This document shows, in pieces, positions 1 to 7,235 of a DNA stretch of 33,913 bases. The position numbers and the translations under genes are program-made. The number at the start of each line of letters is the position of its first letter. Position 1 is the first letter of the stretch. The notes below the pieces were generated by a model, which did not search any database, was not told where the DNA came from, and saw nothing but the letters and a program-made list of their open reading frames with translations. Origin of the DNA: Bacillota bacterium (GTDB lineage: Bacteria; Bacillota; Clostridia; Christensenellales; CAG-138); the NCBI GenBank assembly GCA_023426265.1, contig JAFABA010000129.1, positions 1 to 33,913 on the forward strand, in the 5' to 3' direction.

Positions 1-144
1 ACGCTGACCGTTACGCTCAACAAAACAGGAAACGACATTTCTGTTACCGTTACCAAGGCGGTCCCCACGCTTACGCCCATCGCGGCCATGTTTACGCCGG
101 GGGACACCTTTTTATTATCCGCCAAAACTACAATGAAGGTCTAA
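1..144 (+). CDS. C-terminal end of an unidentified protein, possibly TadE-like pseudopilin
   Basis: An open frame enters from the left edge and ends at TAA 142-144, giving 47 residues. The visible part is rich in threonine and valine and ends in LSAKTTMKV. TadE/TadG-type pseudopilins often end with a beta-rich segment followed by a short alanine/threonine-rich tail with a methionine near the end, and they are commonly encoded beside cpaB/tadZ/tadA. The position directly upstream of cpaB fits that reading. No diagnostic motif is left in this fragment, so the family is an inference from context. The gap to cpaB is 67 bp with no evident terminator, so it is probably in the same operon. Confidence 0.5.
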   Translation, partial: TLTVTLNKTGNDISVTVTKAVPTLTPIAAMFTPGDTFLLSAKTTMKV

Positions 145-211
145 CAAAAAGAAACCGGGATATTACCCGGCTGGAGCTTGAATTTAACGGTTTTACGCCG
201 CAGGGGGACGC

Positions 212-955
212 ATGAAGAAGATCTACATCATAGCCGTATTCGTGGCGCTGCTGACCGGCGTTGCGGTATATTTATATACCGCGCAGCTCGAGCAGAAGGC
301 GACCGTCGTCGTTCATACGGGCACTGTGGTGGTATCGGCCGTCCCCATAGAGGAAAACGCAAGAATTACGTCGGATATGGTGACGCTCGCCACCACCGCC
401 GTCGAGTGGATCGGCCCCGGCGCCGCCACAAAGATGGAGGACGTCGTGGGCAAAATGAGCCGCTACCGCATTCCTGCGGGCCAGCAGATTGTAACGGGCA
501 ACATCGCCTCGGATGATACCACCGCAGGCGGCAAACTTGCCTACGTGGTTAAGGATGGCATGCGCGCCGTGACATTCGCAAGTGACGAGCTTTCCGGCGT
601 AGGCTTTTACTTAAATAAAAATGACTATGTCGATATCATGGCCACCACCGTGGCCACAAAAGAGGATGAAGAAACCGGCGCCGTCACGGAGATTCCCGCC
701 GTGGAGATGCTTCTTGAAAACGTGCTGATATTGGAGGTTGCCGCCCGGCCCCAGACCGAAACCCAGACCGAGGCGAACCCCAACTATACGTATTCCTCCA
801 TTACCGTGGAGCTTTCGCCTTCGGACGCAATGAAGCTTTACTTCGCCACCCAGAACCAGAAAATCTACCTCCTGCTGCGCGGCGCGGAGGATCGGGGTCA
901 AGTTTCCCCGCCGGTGTATGTGCATCCGGTGTACGAATACAAGGATGTCGCATAG
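212..955 (+). CDS. cpaB: Flp pilus assembly protein CpaB (SAF domain)
   Basis: 247 residues. A short N-terminal cytoplasmic stretch (MKK) is followed by one hydrophobic segment at about residues 4-23, then an exported SAF/CpaB-type domain. The segment VVVSAVPIEENARITSDMV (about 37-55) and the following GKMSRYRIPAGQQI match the CpaB pattern in which an anti-freeze-like SAF fold precedes a RcpC/CpaB domain. CpaB proteins act at the cell envelope in Tad/Flp pilus biogenesis; in Gram-negatives they work with the secretin, and in monoderms their partner is unclear. The ATG at 212 has an AGGGGG site at 202-207. The stop codon overlaps the ribosome site of tadZ, so translation of the two genes is probably coupled. 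Confidence 0.85.
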   Translation: MKKIYIIAVFVALLTGVAVYLYTAQLEQKATVVVHTGTVVVSAVPIEENARITSDMVTLATTAVEWIGPGAATKMEDVVGKMSRYRIPAGQQIVTGNIASDDTTAGGKLAYVVKDGMRAVTFASDELSGVGFYLNKNDYVDIMATTVATKEDEETGAVTEIPAVEMLLENVLILEVAARPQTETQTEANPNYTYSSITVELSPSDAMKLYFATQNQKIYLLLRGAEDRGQVSPPVYVHPVYEYKDVA

Positions 956-964
956 GAGAATTGC

Positions 965-2083
965 ATGGAACAGCTACGGGTATTTGTCATCAGCAGCGAC
1001 AAGGACGCGCGTTACCGCATCAAGGGCATATTGAACGCCGAGGATATCGTAATTGTCGGCTATGGCGATCTTGTGCCCTCCTGCGTGCAGAAGGCCCAGG
1101 GCCTGCAGCCCGACGTCGCGCTTCTTCTTTATGAAAACGCCGCGGCACTCGATATCGCGCAGCGTATTTACCAGAGCGTACCCCGCTGTGCGCTGATGCT
1201 GTTGACCCAGGAGCTTTCCATGCCGTTGACGCGCGAGGCGCTCAAATCCGGCATACGCCTGGTCGTCTCCTATGAGGACGGGGACGACGCGATTATTGAC
1301 GCCGTGCGCCGGGCAGGCGCGCTCGAACAGGTGCGCGCGGGCCTGGCGGGTAATGCGCCCGTACAAAAGACGCAGGTCATCAGCGTCTATTCCGGCAAGG
1401 GCGGCACGGGCAAGACCACACTCGCCGTCAACCTGGCCGCGGCGCTCGCAAAGGCCGGGCGGAAAACCGCCATCATCGATCTTTGCCTGGAGTATGCGAA
1501 CGTGGCGCTGTATCTCGATATGCAGCCCAAGGATACCATAGCGGAACTCGCCCAGGAGCGGGGCGCGCTCAGCATGGACGTGCTGCGCGGCTTTACCGTG
1601 CAGCATTACAGCGGATTAAGCGTGCTTGCCGGCCCCAATACCCCCGAAAGCGGGGAGTATGTGGAGCCGCGGCATGTGGAGAGCGTGCTCTCCGTCATGC
1701 GCCCGTTCTTCGATTGCATATTTGTCGATCTTCCAAGTAACTTCGCGGATACCACGATTACCGCCATGGAAAATTCCAATAAGGTGCTTGTGGTGGTTCA
1801 GCCGGATATCGGCTCAATCAAGGCCGCGCATACCGCGCAGACGGTGCTTTCTTCCCTGCAGCTGCAGGAAAAGATCCGCTATGTGTACAACAAGGATTGT
1901 AAAGCCTTTCTTTCCGTCAAGGATGCGCAGAAGGTGTTGGGTGTATTGCCCGCCCATGTTCTCCCGCGGGACGATAAAACGGCGGATAGGTGCCAGTGCA
2001 TCGGCCGCCCGGTGGTGCTGGAAGAGCCGAGAACCGCTTTAGGCAGGAAGCTTATCCAGCTTGCGTCGGAGGTGATCCGGTGA
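965..2083 (+). CDS. tadZ: Tad pilus assembly ATPase TadZ/CpaE (receiver-like plus MinD-like)
   Basis: 372 residues. Residues 4-120 resemble a response-regulator receiver fold (LRVFVISSDKDARYRIKGIL at 4-23, PDVALLLYE near 49-57) but it looks degenerate, as is usual for TadZ/CpaE. Residues 136-372 are a ParA/MinD-type ATPase with the deviant Walker A GKGGTGKTT at 144-152 and a FVDLPSN strand in the Walker B region. TadZ proteins locate the Tad machine in the cell, typically at a pole. The ribosome site AGGAGAA (954-960) overlaps the cpaB stop. The TGA at 2081-2083 overlaps the GTG start of tadA. Product assignment is firm; the localisation role is family knowledge only. Confidence 0.9.
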   Translation: MEQLRVFVISSDKDARYRIKGILNAEDIVIVGYGDLVPSCVQKAQGLQPDVALLLYENAAALDIAQRIYQSVPRCALMLLTQELSMPLTREALKSGIRLVVSYEDGDDAIIDAVRRAGALEQVRAGLAGNAPVQKTQVISVYSGKGGTGKTTLAVNLAAALAKAGRKTAIIDLCLEYANVALYLDMQPKDTIAELAQERGALSMDVLRGFTVQHYSGLSVLAGPNTPESGEYVEPRHVESVLSVMRPFFDCIFVDLPSNFADTTITAMENSNKVLVVVQPDIGSIKAAHTAQTVLSSLQLQEKIRYVYNKDCKAFLSVKDAQKVLGVLPAHVLPRDDKTADRCQCIGRPVVLEEPRTALGRKLIQLASEVIR

Positions 2084-3414
2084 GTCTGCAAAGCCGCCTC
2101 AACAGGCCCGCCGAGGACGCCCCGCACGAAGAACGCGCGGCAGTCCCCACGCCCGCCGAGGAAACCAAGCAGGAACAGTATTTGCTCATTATTGACCGCG
2201 TACGAGCCGCTGTGATCGAACGCTTGCGCGGTGGCAATGTGGAGCCGGACGCGACGCAGGTGCAAAACGTCATAGACGATGTGCTTGCGGATTATTCGGA
2301 CACCATCACGCGCGTGGAGCGTGCGCGGCTGTCTACGGTTCTATTTAACGAGGTCATGGGCCTGGGGCCGCTTGAGGCGCTGTTAAACGACCCGGGCGTG
2401 ACCGAGGTCATGGTCAACGGCCCCAGGCAGGTGTTTGTGGAGCAGAGCGGCAAAATCAAGCTCTCCGATGTCCGCTTCCGGGATGAAGAGGCTGTAACGC
2501 AGGTAATCGAAAAGATCGTTTCCGCAATAGGCCGCCATGTGGACGAGGCAAGCCCCATGGTGGACGCCCGGTTAAAGGACGGTTCCCGCGTCAACATCAT
2601 CATTCCGCCGCTTTCGCTGGTAGGGCCGGTCATCACCATCCGAAAGTTTTCGAAGACCCCCTTTACCGTGCACGATCTCATCAATTTTGGTTCCCTCACC
2701 CCGCGCATGGCCAGTTTCCTGGAAGCCTGCGTCAAGGGCAACCTCAATATGATGGTGGCGGGCGGCACGGGCAGCGGCAAGACGACGCTACTGAACGTGC
2801 TTTCAGCGTACATTCCTTCGGACCAGCGCATTGTCACTATAGAGGACGCGGCGGAGCTGCAGCTAAAGCAGCAGCACGTCATCACATTGGAAAGCCGCCC
2901 GGCCAACCTGGAGGGCAGGGGGGAAATCACCATACGGGATCTTGTCAAAAACGCGCTGCGCATGCGGCCGGATCGTATCATAGTAGGCGAGGTCCGCTCG
3001 GGCGAGGCGCTTGATATGCTCCAAGCCATGAACACCGGCCACGACGGCTCGCTCACCACCGGCCACGCCAACTCCCCGCGGGATATGATCTCCCGTATCG
3101 AAACCATGGTAATGATGGCGGGGGTGGATATGCCGCTTTACGCCATAAGAAGCCAGATCGCTTCGGCACTTGACGTGATCGTGCAGCAAAGCCGCCTGCG
3201 GGACGGCTCCCGCCGCGTGGTCAGTATTACCGAGATCACCGGCATGGAAGGCGATATCGTCAGCATGCAGGACATATTCGCGTTTGAAACCGACGGCTCG
3301 ACGGATGGGCAGGGGCGCTTCAACGGGCGCTTTAAAAGCACGGGCGTATACCCGAAATGCGTATCGAAAATCCGCAGTAACGGCGTTCCGGTGTATGATG
3401 AATGGTTCCAGTAG
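2080..3414 (+). CDS. tadA: Tad secretion/pilus ATPase TadA (CpaF), VirB11-like
   Basis: 444 residues from a GTG at 2080. That start overlaps the tadZ stop (GTGA) and is preceded by a near-perfect GGAGGTGAT at 2068-2076; an upstream in-frame ATG at 1990 lies inside tadZ and has no such site. The protein is a CpaF/VirB11-type hexameric ATPase: an N-terminal domain with LGPLEALLNDPGVTEVMVNG, Walker A GGTGSGKTT at about 227-235, the Asp box IVTIEDAAELQL, and the basic region RPDRIIVGEVRSGEALDML. It should power Flp pilus assembly from the cytoplasm together with TadB and TadC, the next two genes. All ATPase motifs look intact. Confidence 0.95.
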   Translation: MSLQSRLNRPAEDAPHEERAAVPTPAEETKQEQYLLIIDRVRAAVIERLRGGNVEPDATQVQNVIDDVLADYSDTITRVERARLSTVLFNEVMGLGPLEALLNDPGVTEVMVNGPRQVFVEQSGKIKLSDVRFRDEEAVTQVIEKIVSAIGRHVDEASPMVDARLKDGSRVNIIIPPLSLVGPVITIRKFSKTPFTVHDLINFGSLTPRMASFLEACVKGNLNMMVAGGTGSGKTTLLNVLSAYIPSDQRIVTIEDAAELQLKQQHVITLESRPANLEGRGEITIRDLVKNALRMRPDRIIVGEVRSGEALDMLQAMNTGHDGSLTTGHANSPRDMISRIETMVMMAGVDMPLYAIRSQIASALDVIVQQSRLRDGSRRVVSITEITGMEGDIVSMQDIFAFETDGSTDGQGRFNGRFKSTGVYPKCVSKIRSNGVPVYDEWFQ

Positions 3415-3442
3415 CGCCTTTAACAACGGGAAGGGGAAGAAC

Positions 3443-4363
3443 ATGCGTATATTCTTGACGCTCTGCGCAGCGGGTCTGGTGTTTACGCTCTGTGTGATAC
3501 TGTTGCGCAGGGTATACCGGGATACGCTCAGAGGCGGCGACCGCATAGAAAAGCTTTCCGGCGAAAAGGCCCCCCTGTCCCGCGAGCGCATGCGGGCGGA
3601 GAAGAAGCCGCCCATCCCCATTTCCACCGTGCTGGTGGATCAGCTTGCAGGCGCGGGCGTGCCCATGCGGGCCGAGGAGTTTCTGCTCATATGGATCATT
3701 CTTTCCTTTATTCCGCCCGCCATTTCCGCGCTGATGGAAGCGCACGCGTTTGTTTCCATCACACTTACCGGCATTGGCCTCGCGCTGCCGCCGTTTTATG
3801 TGCGCCACAGCCGCCATAAGCGCCTCATCGCGTTCGAAAAGCAACTGCCCGAAGCGATTACCACCGTCAGCAACTGTTTAAAAAGCGGCCTGACGTTTCA
3901 GCAGGGCATGCAGACCGTGGCAGACCAAATGGCGGAGCCGATCTCCAAAGAGTTTGGCCGCGTGATGCGCGAGCTGCAGCTGGGCAGCACCACGGAGCGG
4001 GCGTTACACAATCTCTCGCGTCGCGTCCCGAGCGCAGACGTCAAGCTGATGGTAACGGCTATACTCATTTCCCAGCAGGTGGGCGGCAATCTTTCGGCGG
4101 TGCTCGATAACATCGCCCAGACGGTGACGGACCGCATCCGTGTCAAGCAGGAGGTACGCACCATCACCGCCACGGGCCGCATATCCGGTATGGTGATCGG
4201 TTTGATGCCGGTGTTCCTCGCCATACTGCTGCTGCTGCTCAACCCCAACTATATGGAGCTGTTGTTTGGGCGGCAGGAAGGGCATATCATGCTCATCGCC
4301 GCCGCAGTGATGGAGACGATCGGCTACATGCTGATCCGCAAAATCGTATCGGTGAAGTACTAA
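3443..4363 (+). CDS. tadB: Tad pilus inner-membrane platform protein TadB (T2SSF domain)
   Basis: 306 residues starting at ATG 3443 (MRIFLTLC), preceded by a GGAAGGGGAAG ribosome site. A longer in-frame start at 3284 would lie within tadA and lacks a site, so it is rejected. The protein has an N-terminal membrane segment (about 1-20), a paired hydrophobic region around 75-110, a cytoplasmic T2SSF/GspF domain (EKQLPEAITTVSNCLKSGLT to ISQQVGGNLSAVLDNIA), and C-terminal membrane segments (MVIGLMPVFLAILLLLL and the last 30 residues). TadB and TadC are thought to form the membrane platform on which TadA acts. The spacing from tadA is 28 bp. Confidence 0.9.
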   Translation: MRIFLTLCAAGLVFTLCVILLRRVYRDTLRGGDRIEKLSGEKAPLSRERMRAEKKPPIPISTVLVDQLAGAGVPMRAEEFLLIWIILSFIPPAISALMEAHAFVSITLTGIGLALPPFYVRHSRHKRLIAFEKQLPEAITTVSNCLKSGLTFQQGMQTVADQMAEPISKEFGRVMRELQLGSTTERALHNLSRRVPSADVKLMVTAILISQQVGGNLSAVLDNIAQTVTDRIRVKQEVRTITATGRISGMVIGLMPVFLAILLLLLNPNYMELLFGRQEGHIMLIAAAVMETIGYMLIRKIVSVKY

Positions 4364-4365
4364 GA

Positions 4366-4390
4366 CCTCGAGGGCGAAGCCCTCGAAAAA
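4366..4390. repeat. GC-rich hairpin, single module of the dispersed repeat seen at 5384 and 13013
   Basis: In the tadB-tadC gap, TCGAGGGC (4368-4375) and GCCCTCGA (4379-4386) form a perfect 8-bp inverted repeat with a GAA loop, followed by an A-rich tract. The same layout (a run of G, CAAAGCC, then CTGAAAAAAG) ends the repeat at 5384-5467. No T-run follows on the + strand, so it is not a normal terminator for tadB. It may be a remnant or minimal copy of the repeat, or an mRNA-processing or stabilising hairpin within the operon. Confidence 0.55.
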
Positions 4391-4424
4391 GGGTTATAGA
4401 CAGGTTATAGGAAGGGGGAACGAC

Positions 4425-5339
4425 ATGCAGTTTCTTGTCATTACCAGCGCGACGTCCGCGTTTGTGTTGGTGTTGCTGCTGTTCAGCCGCCCCCGCAGGA
4501 TATTGGGCGCAAAAGAGCGGCGCATCAAGCGCATTGTGGAAACCGATAAGGCGCTGCTGGATGAGCTCAACGCCGATTTTCATGAGCGGTTTATCGTGCC
4601 GTTGTTAAAACAGTTCCGCCATGCTTTCAGCCGCCTGGTAAAGCCCAAAAAAGAGAGCGCTGTCAACAGCAAAATGGATCGGCAGTTGCGCATGGCGGGC
4701 ATGTATGTCGGATCTTCCGGTTTCTTTGTGGTACGCGTGCTGGCAGCGTTAGGGCTGTTCTTTCCCGCGGCGCTGCTGCTGCGGTCAATGGAGTTCGAAA
4801 CATATTTGAAACTGCTGCTGATGCTTGCCGCCCTGATGCTGGGGCTTCTGGTACCGGTGTACTATGTGCGCTTCCGGGTTCGCGTGCGGCAAAGCTCCAT
4901 CAAGAACCAGCTTCCGGATATGATCGACATCCTTACCGTCAGCATAGACGCAGGGCTGAGCTTTGATCTCGCCTTACGGCGCGCTTTAGACAAATTCACC
5001 GGCGCGCTCAAAGAGGAAATGACCGTCACCGCCATGGAGATTCAAATGGGCAAGCCCCGCCGCGTGGCGCTGACCGAGCTTGGCGAGCGCAACGACGTTG
5101 CGGAACTAAGATCCCTCGCTTCCGCCGTGGTGCAGTCCGAGCAGATGGGCACGCCCATCAAACAGGTATTAAAAACCCAAGCGGAGCAGCTAAGGCTTGC
5201 GCGCAAGCAGTATGCGCAGGAAAAGGGTATGAAAGCGTCCGTCAAAATGCTGCTTCCCATGGTGGCGTTCATATTCCCGGTGATATTCATCATATTGCTG
5301 GGCCCCACCATCATCCGCGTGATGGATACGTTCAAATAG
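4425..5339 (+). CDS. tadC: Tad pilus inner-membrane platform protein TadC (T2SSF domain)
   Basis: 304 residues, ATG 4425 after a GGAAGGGGGAA ribosome site. The architecture parallels TadB: an N-terminal membrane segment (about 3-20), a central pair of hydrophobic segments (about 100-150), a T2SSF domain beginning KNQLPDMIDILTVSIDAGLS, the conserved QSEQMGTPIKQVLKTQA stretch, and a C-terminal membrane helix (MLLPMVAFIFPVIFIILLG). It should pair with TadB as the platform for pilus assembly. It is the last recognisable Tad gene in the window. No Flp pilin, secretin or prepilin peptidase gene is visible here, so those would have to lie upstream of the window or elsewhere. Confidence 0.9.
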   Translation: MQFLVITSATSAFVLVLLLFSRPRRILGAKERRIKRIVETDKALLDELNADFHERFIVPLLKQFRHAFSRLVKPKKESAVNSKMDRQLRMAGMYVGSSGFFVVRVLAALGLFFPAALLLRSMEFETYLKLLLMLAALMLGLLVPVYYVRFRVRVRQSSIKNQLPDMIDILTVSIDAGLSFDLALRRALDKFTGALKEEMTVTAMEIQMGKPRRVALTELGERNDVAELRSLASAVVQSEQMGTPIKQVLKTQAEQLRLARKQYAQEKGMKASVKMLLPMVAFIFPVIFIILLGPTIIRVMDTFK

Positions 5340-5383
5340 TATTTTGCGGTAAAGATCCCCTAAGAGGCAGGGCGTTTTGAAAA

Positions 5384-5467
5384 AGATACGTTAGGGGCTC
5401 TGCCCTCAGGGATTCCCAAGGAACGTGTCCCTTGGGTGGGGGTTCGGGGGCAAAGCCTCTGAAAAAA
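5384..5467. repeat. Modular GC-rich intergenic repeat, copy 1
   Basis: This stretch after tadC contains GGGCTCTGCCCTC, then CCCAAGG-aacgtgt-CCCTTGGG (a hairpin), then a GGGGTTCGGGGG tract and CAAAGCCTCTGAAAAAAG. The same modules in the same order occur at 13013-13166, and one module occurs at 4366-4390. The pattern is non-coding, made of short nested palindromes, and lies in an intergenic gap. It resembles the multi-palindrome intergenic repeats common in Clostridia. It fills much of the 190-bp gap between tadC and the DUF192 gene and may also act as an mRNA 3-prime structure for the Tad operon. Confidence 0.7.
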
Positions 5468-5529
5468 GTTTATTGATGGTCTAACCCCAAAAGGGATTGT
5501 AATAAAAACTGGATTGGGCAGGTGGAGTT

Positions 5530-5895
5530 ATGAAGTACGCAATTCTGTATTCGGACGGCAAGGCGCTCGCACGCATCCGCGTGGCGGACCGGTTCTTCTA
5601 TCGTCTGAAAGGGTTAATGGGCGAGCGGGATATTAAGGAAGGGCTGCTGCTGCACCCGTGCTCGCAGGTCCACACCTATTTCATGCGCGAGCCAATCGAC
5701 GTGGTATACTTGGATAAGCTTGGGCGTGTACTGTCCGTGGAGGAAGCCATGGAACCCGGGCGCATGGGCTTTTATATCCACGGCTGCGCAAGCGTGCTGG
5801 AACTGCCCGCCCACCGCTGGAAGCAGCTTGGCTGCTCCGAGCAGGTGCGGATCGTGGAAACAGGGAGGCTGGAGAATGGCCAGGCGATCGGATGA
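5530..5895 (+). CDS. DUF192 family protein
   Basis: 121 residues from ATG 5530, with GGTGGAG just upstream. It carries the DUF192 core: RLKGLMGERDIKEGLLLHPC at about 26-45, then VHTYFMREPIDVVYLDKLG, and the late VLELPAHRW. It covers essentially the whole family domain, but has no signal peptide, whereas many DUF192 proteins do. The biochemical role of DUF192 is not established. It follows the Tad operon on the same strand and overlaps the next gene by 20 bp, so those two are probably co-translated. The family assignment is strong; any link to the pilus is only positional. Confidence 0.85.
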   Translation: MKYAILYSDGKALARIRVADRFFYRLKGLMGERDIKEGLLLHPCSQVHTYFMREPIDVVYLDKLGRVLSVEEAMEPGRMGFYIHGCASVLELPAHRWKQLGCSEQVRIVETGRLENGQAIG

Positions 5896-6418
5896 AACGC
5901 CGCGCATAGATTTTAGCGGCTGCCGGAGGCCGGAGCTTATCGCCATTGCATCGGAGCAGGCACAGTCACTTCTGGACATGCGCGCCGTACTCTACCGGGA
6001 GACGGACGCGCTGCGCGAGGAACTGCACATGCTTCAGGCGGAAAACCGCGCGCTCAAAGAGGCGCTTTCTTCCATGCAGGAAAAGTCTGCGCATGAGCCC
6101 GTCGCTGCATTGGACGAGGACGCGTTAAAGGAAAGGCTCCGGCCCATCGTCGCGAAACTCCTGGCCAGACACCGCGAAGAAACACAGGCGCTGGAGCAGA
6201 AGCTCGCTGCGCTCCAGACAGAACTCGCGCAGGAACGGGAAAAGCACGGCGAAAAGCGTCAAGTGGATTTCCACACGATTTGCGAAAGCGAAGCGCAAAA
6301 GCCCTTTCTTCCGTTCAAACAGATTTCCCGGCGCTTTGCGCAGGAAGAAGGCGTAAAACCCAAGGCGGTTCCCGTACCCCTGTACAAGCTCATGCCGTTT
6401 GTAAGGGACCACAAATAA
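5876..6418 (+). CDS. Coiled-coil protein of unknown function
   Basis: 180 residues from ATG 5876, inside the end of the DUF192 gene, with AGGGAGG at 5862-5868. A longer reading from 5720 would be an out-of-frame shadow of the DUF192 gene and is rejected. Residues about 35-75 and 90-130 are rich in Glu, Leu, Ala, Lys and Arg with heptad spacing (ALREELHMLQAENRALKEAL; ALEQKLAALQTELAQEREK), which predicts two coiled-coil stretches. There is no signal peptide or membrane segment, so it is likely cytoplasmic. The C-terminal 45 residues are not coiled coil (FLPFKQISRRFAQEEG, then a proline/valine-rich segment). I do not recognise the family. The overlap with the DUF192 gene suggests a joint function, which is an inference. 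Confidence 0.75.
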   Translation: MARRSDETPRIDFSGCRRPELIAIASEQAQSLLDMRAVLYRETDALREELHMLQAENRALKEALSSMQEKSAHEPVAALDEDALKERLRPIVAKLLARHREETQALEQKLAALQTELAQEREKHGEKRQVDFHTICESEAQKPFLPFKQISRRFAQEEGVKPKAVPVPLYKLMPFVRDHK

Positions 6419-6445
6419 CCGAATTTCAAGAAGTTAATACCCAGT

Positions 6446-6475
6446 GGCAGGCGTATGCCTGCCTGTTTTATTTTT
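6446..6475 (+). terminator. Rho-independent terminator after the coiled-coil gene
   Basis: GGCAGGC (6446-6452), a GTAT loop, and GCCTGCC (6457-6463) are followed by TGTTTTATTTTT. It lies 27 bp after the stop codon at 6418 and closes the DUF192/coiled-coil transcription unit. Confidence 0.85.
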
Positions 6476-6689
6476 CTGACCAGAGTGAATGCGATGTGCG
6501 AACTGGTTTTCATTGAGAATGCGGAGCATTCGCTGGAAACGCCACAGGCAGGGCATTCACATAACTTTTGATCATACGGCGCATGGTGCGAGTTTACGCT
6601 GCATTTTTATAATAACCAGCCTGAACGCAGCCTAAAATCCCGAATTTTCGCCCAAGGATATGCGCACACTACCCTTGAGGTGATGCAAT
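6476..6689. other. Intergenic region with a possible -10 element
   Basis: About 210 bp without a credible gene. A TATAAT lies at 6608-6613, about 80 bp before the first micro-gene, but I see no good -35 at the right distance. A short GAATGC-gga-GCATTC hairpin lies near 6515-6529. Nothing else stands out. Confidence 0.3.
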
Positions 6690-6851
6690 ATGCCAGAAAT
6701 ACCGGATGAATTTTTAACGGCGTTATCGCGGAACAAGGCGGCCATGCAGCGGTTTTCCGGCCTTCCGGATCCGGAAAAGGATACCGTGCTCAACCGCGTG
6801 CGCGGCGCGCGCACGGAGGGCGAGCTGGACGATATCGTCAACAAGCTGTAG
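6690..6851 (+). CDS. Micro-protein A (53 aa), tandem paralogue pair
   Basis: 53 residues from ATG 6690 to TAG 6849-6851, with TTGAGGTGAT about 7 bp upstream. The protein has a helical, charged composition and the core pattern F-L-x-A-L-x(5)-A-M-x-R-F-S, then V-L-N-R-V-R-G-A-R-x-E-x-E-L-D-D-I-V. The next gene has the same pattern, so the two are paralogues. I have the impression that similar short proteins occur widely in Firmicutes without a known role; the pattern faintly resembles the C-terminal segment of YdeI/OmpD-associated proteins, but that link is weak. It is below the length many gene callers accept, and the paralogy is the main evidence that it is real. Confidence 0.75.
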   Translation: MPEIPDEFLTALSRNKAAMQRFSGLPDPEKDTVLNRVRGARTEGELDDIVNKL

Positions 6852-6886
6852 GCTGTAGGGCTGAGTAGATCGGAGGGATGCTTGTG

Positions 6887-7045
6887 ATGGAAATGCCGCA
6901 GGGGCTTCTGCAGGCGCTCGGGAACGATATGGACGCCATGCGCCGCTTTGCACAGCTTTCGGGCGCGCAGCGTGCGGCGGTCGTCAACCGGGCGCGCGGC
7001 GCCGAGAGCAGGGAAGAGATAGAAGAGATCGTAAGAGGAATATAA
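6887..7045 (+). CDS. Micro-protein B (52 aa), paralogue of the preceding gene
   Basis: 52 residues from ATG 6887 to TAA 7043-7045. Another in-frame ATG at 6878 abuts the GGAGGG site (6872-6877), so the ATG at 6887, nine bases away, is the better start. Its sequence parallels micro-protein A: LLQALGNDMDAMRRFAQLSG, then VVNRARGAESREEIEEIV. The two align over nearly their whole length without obvious gaps. It is closed by a terminator 3 bp later, so genes A and B form a small bicistronic unit of about 360 bp. Function unknown; no signal peptide or membrane segment is visible. Confidence 0.75.
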   Translation: MEMPQGLLQALGNDMDAMRRFAQLSGAQRAAVVNRARGAESREEIEEIVRGI

Positions 7046-7047
7046 AG

Positions 7048-7073
7048 AAAAAAGCGGCGCAAGCCGCTTTTTT
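7048..7073 (+). terminator. Rho-independent terminator of the micro-gene pair
   Basis: GCGGC-GCAA-GCCGC (7054-7067) is flanked by six A on the left and six T on the right, a textbook terminator that is symmetric enough to work on both strands. It starts 3 bp after the stop codon of micro-gene B. Confidence 0.9.
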
Positions 7074-7084
7074 AGTATCAGCCT

Positions 7085-7210
7085 CTTTACTGTCATCCTG
7101 AGCGGAATGAAGGATCTTGAGGCGCCTATATTAGGGCGTATAACGGAGCTAGATTCTTCGCCTTCGGCTCAGAATGACAAGCGACAGGGTTTATTGACAT
7201 TCTGAAAAAG
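7085..7210. repeat. Palindromic MITE-like repeat, copy 1
   Basis: About 125 bp closely matching 31132-31256. The core runs from TGTCATCCTGAGC (7091-7103) to GCTCAGAATGACA (7167-7179), which are inverted repeats of each other with one mismatch. The inversion extends further inward (AAGGATCTTG against AGATTCTTCGCC). The two copies share further flanking sequence up to GACATTCTGAAAAAG. There is no open frame inside. It lies between the micro-gene pair and the convergent hydrolase gene. Confidence 0.85.
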
Positions 7211-7235
7211 CGACCTTCGGCTGTTTTTTGTCGCT
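7205..7235 (-). terminator. Probable terminator for the LysM-GH18 gene
   Basis: Reading the - strand, AGCGAC and GTCGCT (7235-7230 and 7214-7209) form a 6-bp stem with a 15-nt loop and are followed by TTTTT. It overlaps the last codon of the hydrolase gene and the end of the repeat. The stem is short and the loop long, so confidence is moderate. Confidence 0.5.

Noticed and set aside
178..516. 112-codon plus-strand frame overlapping cpaB
   Set aside because: An arginine-rich out-of-frame shadow of cpaB without a ribosome site.
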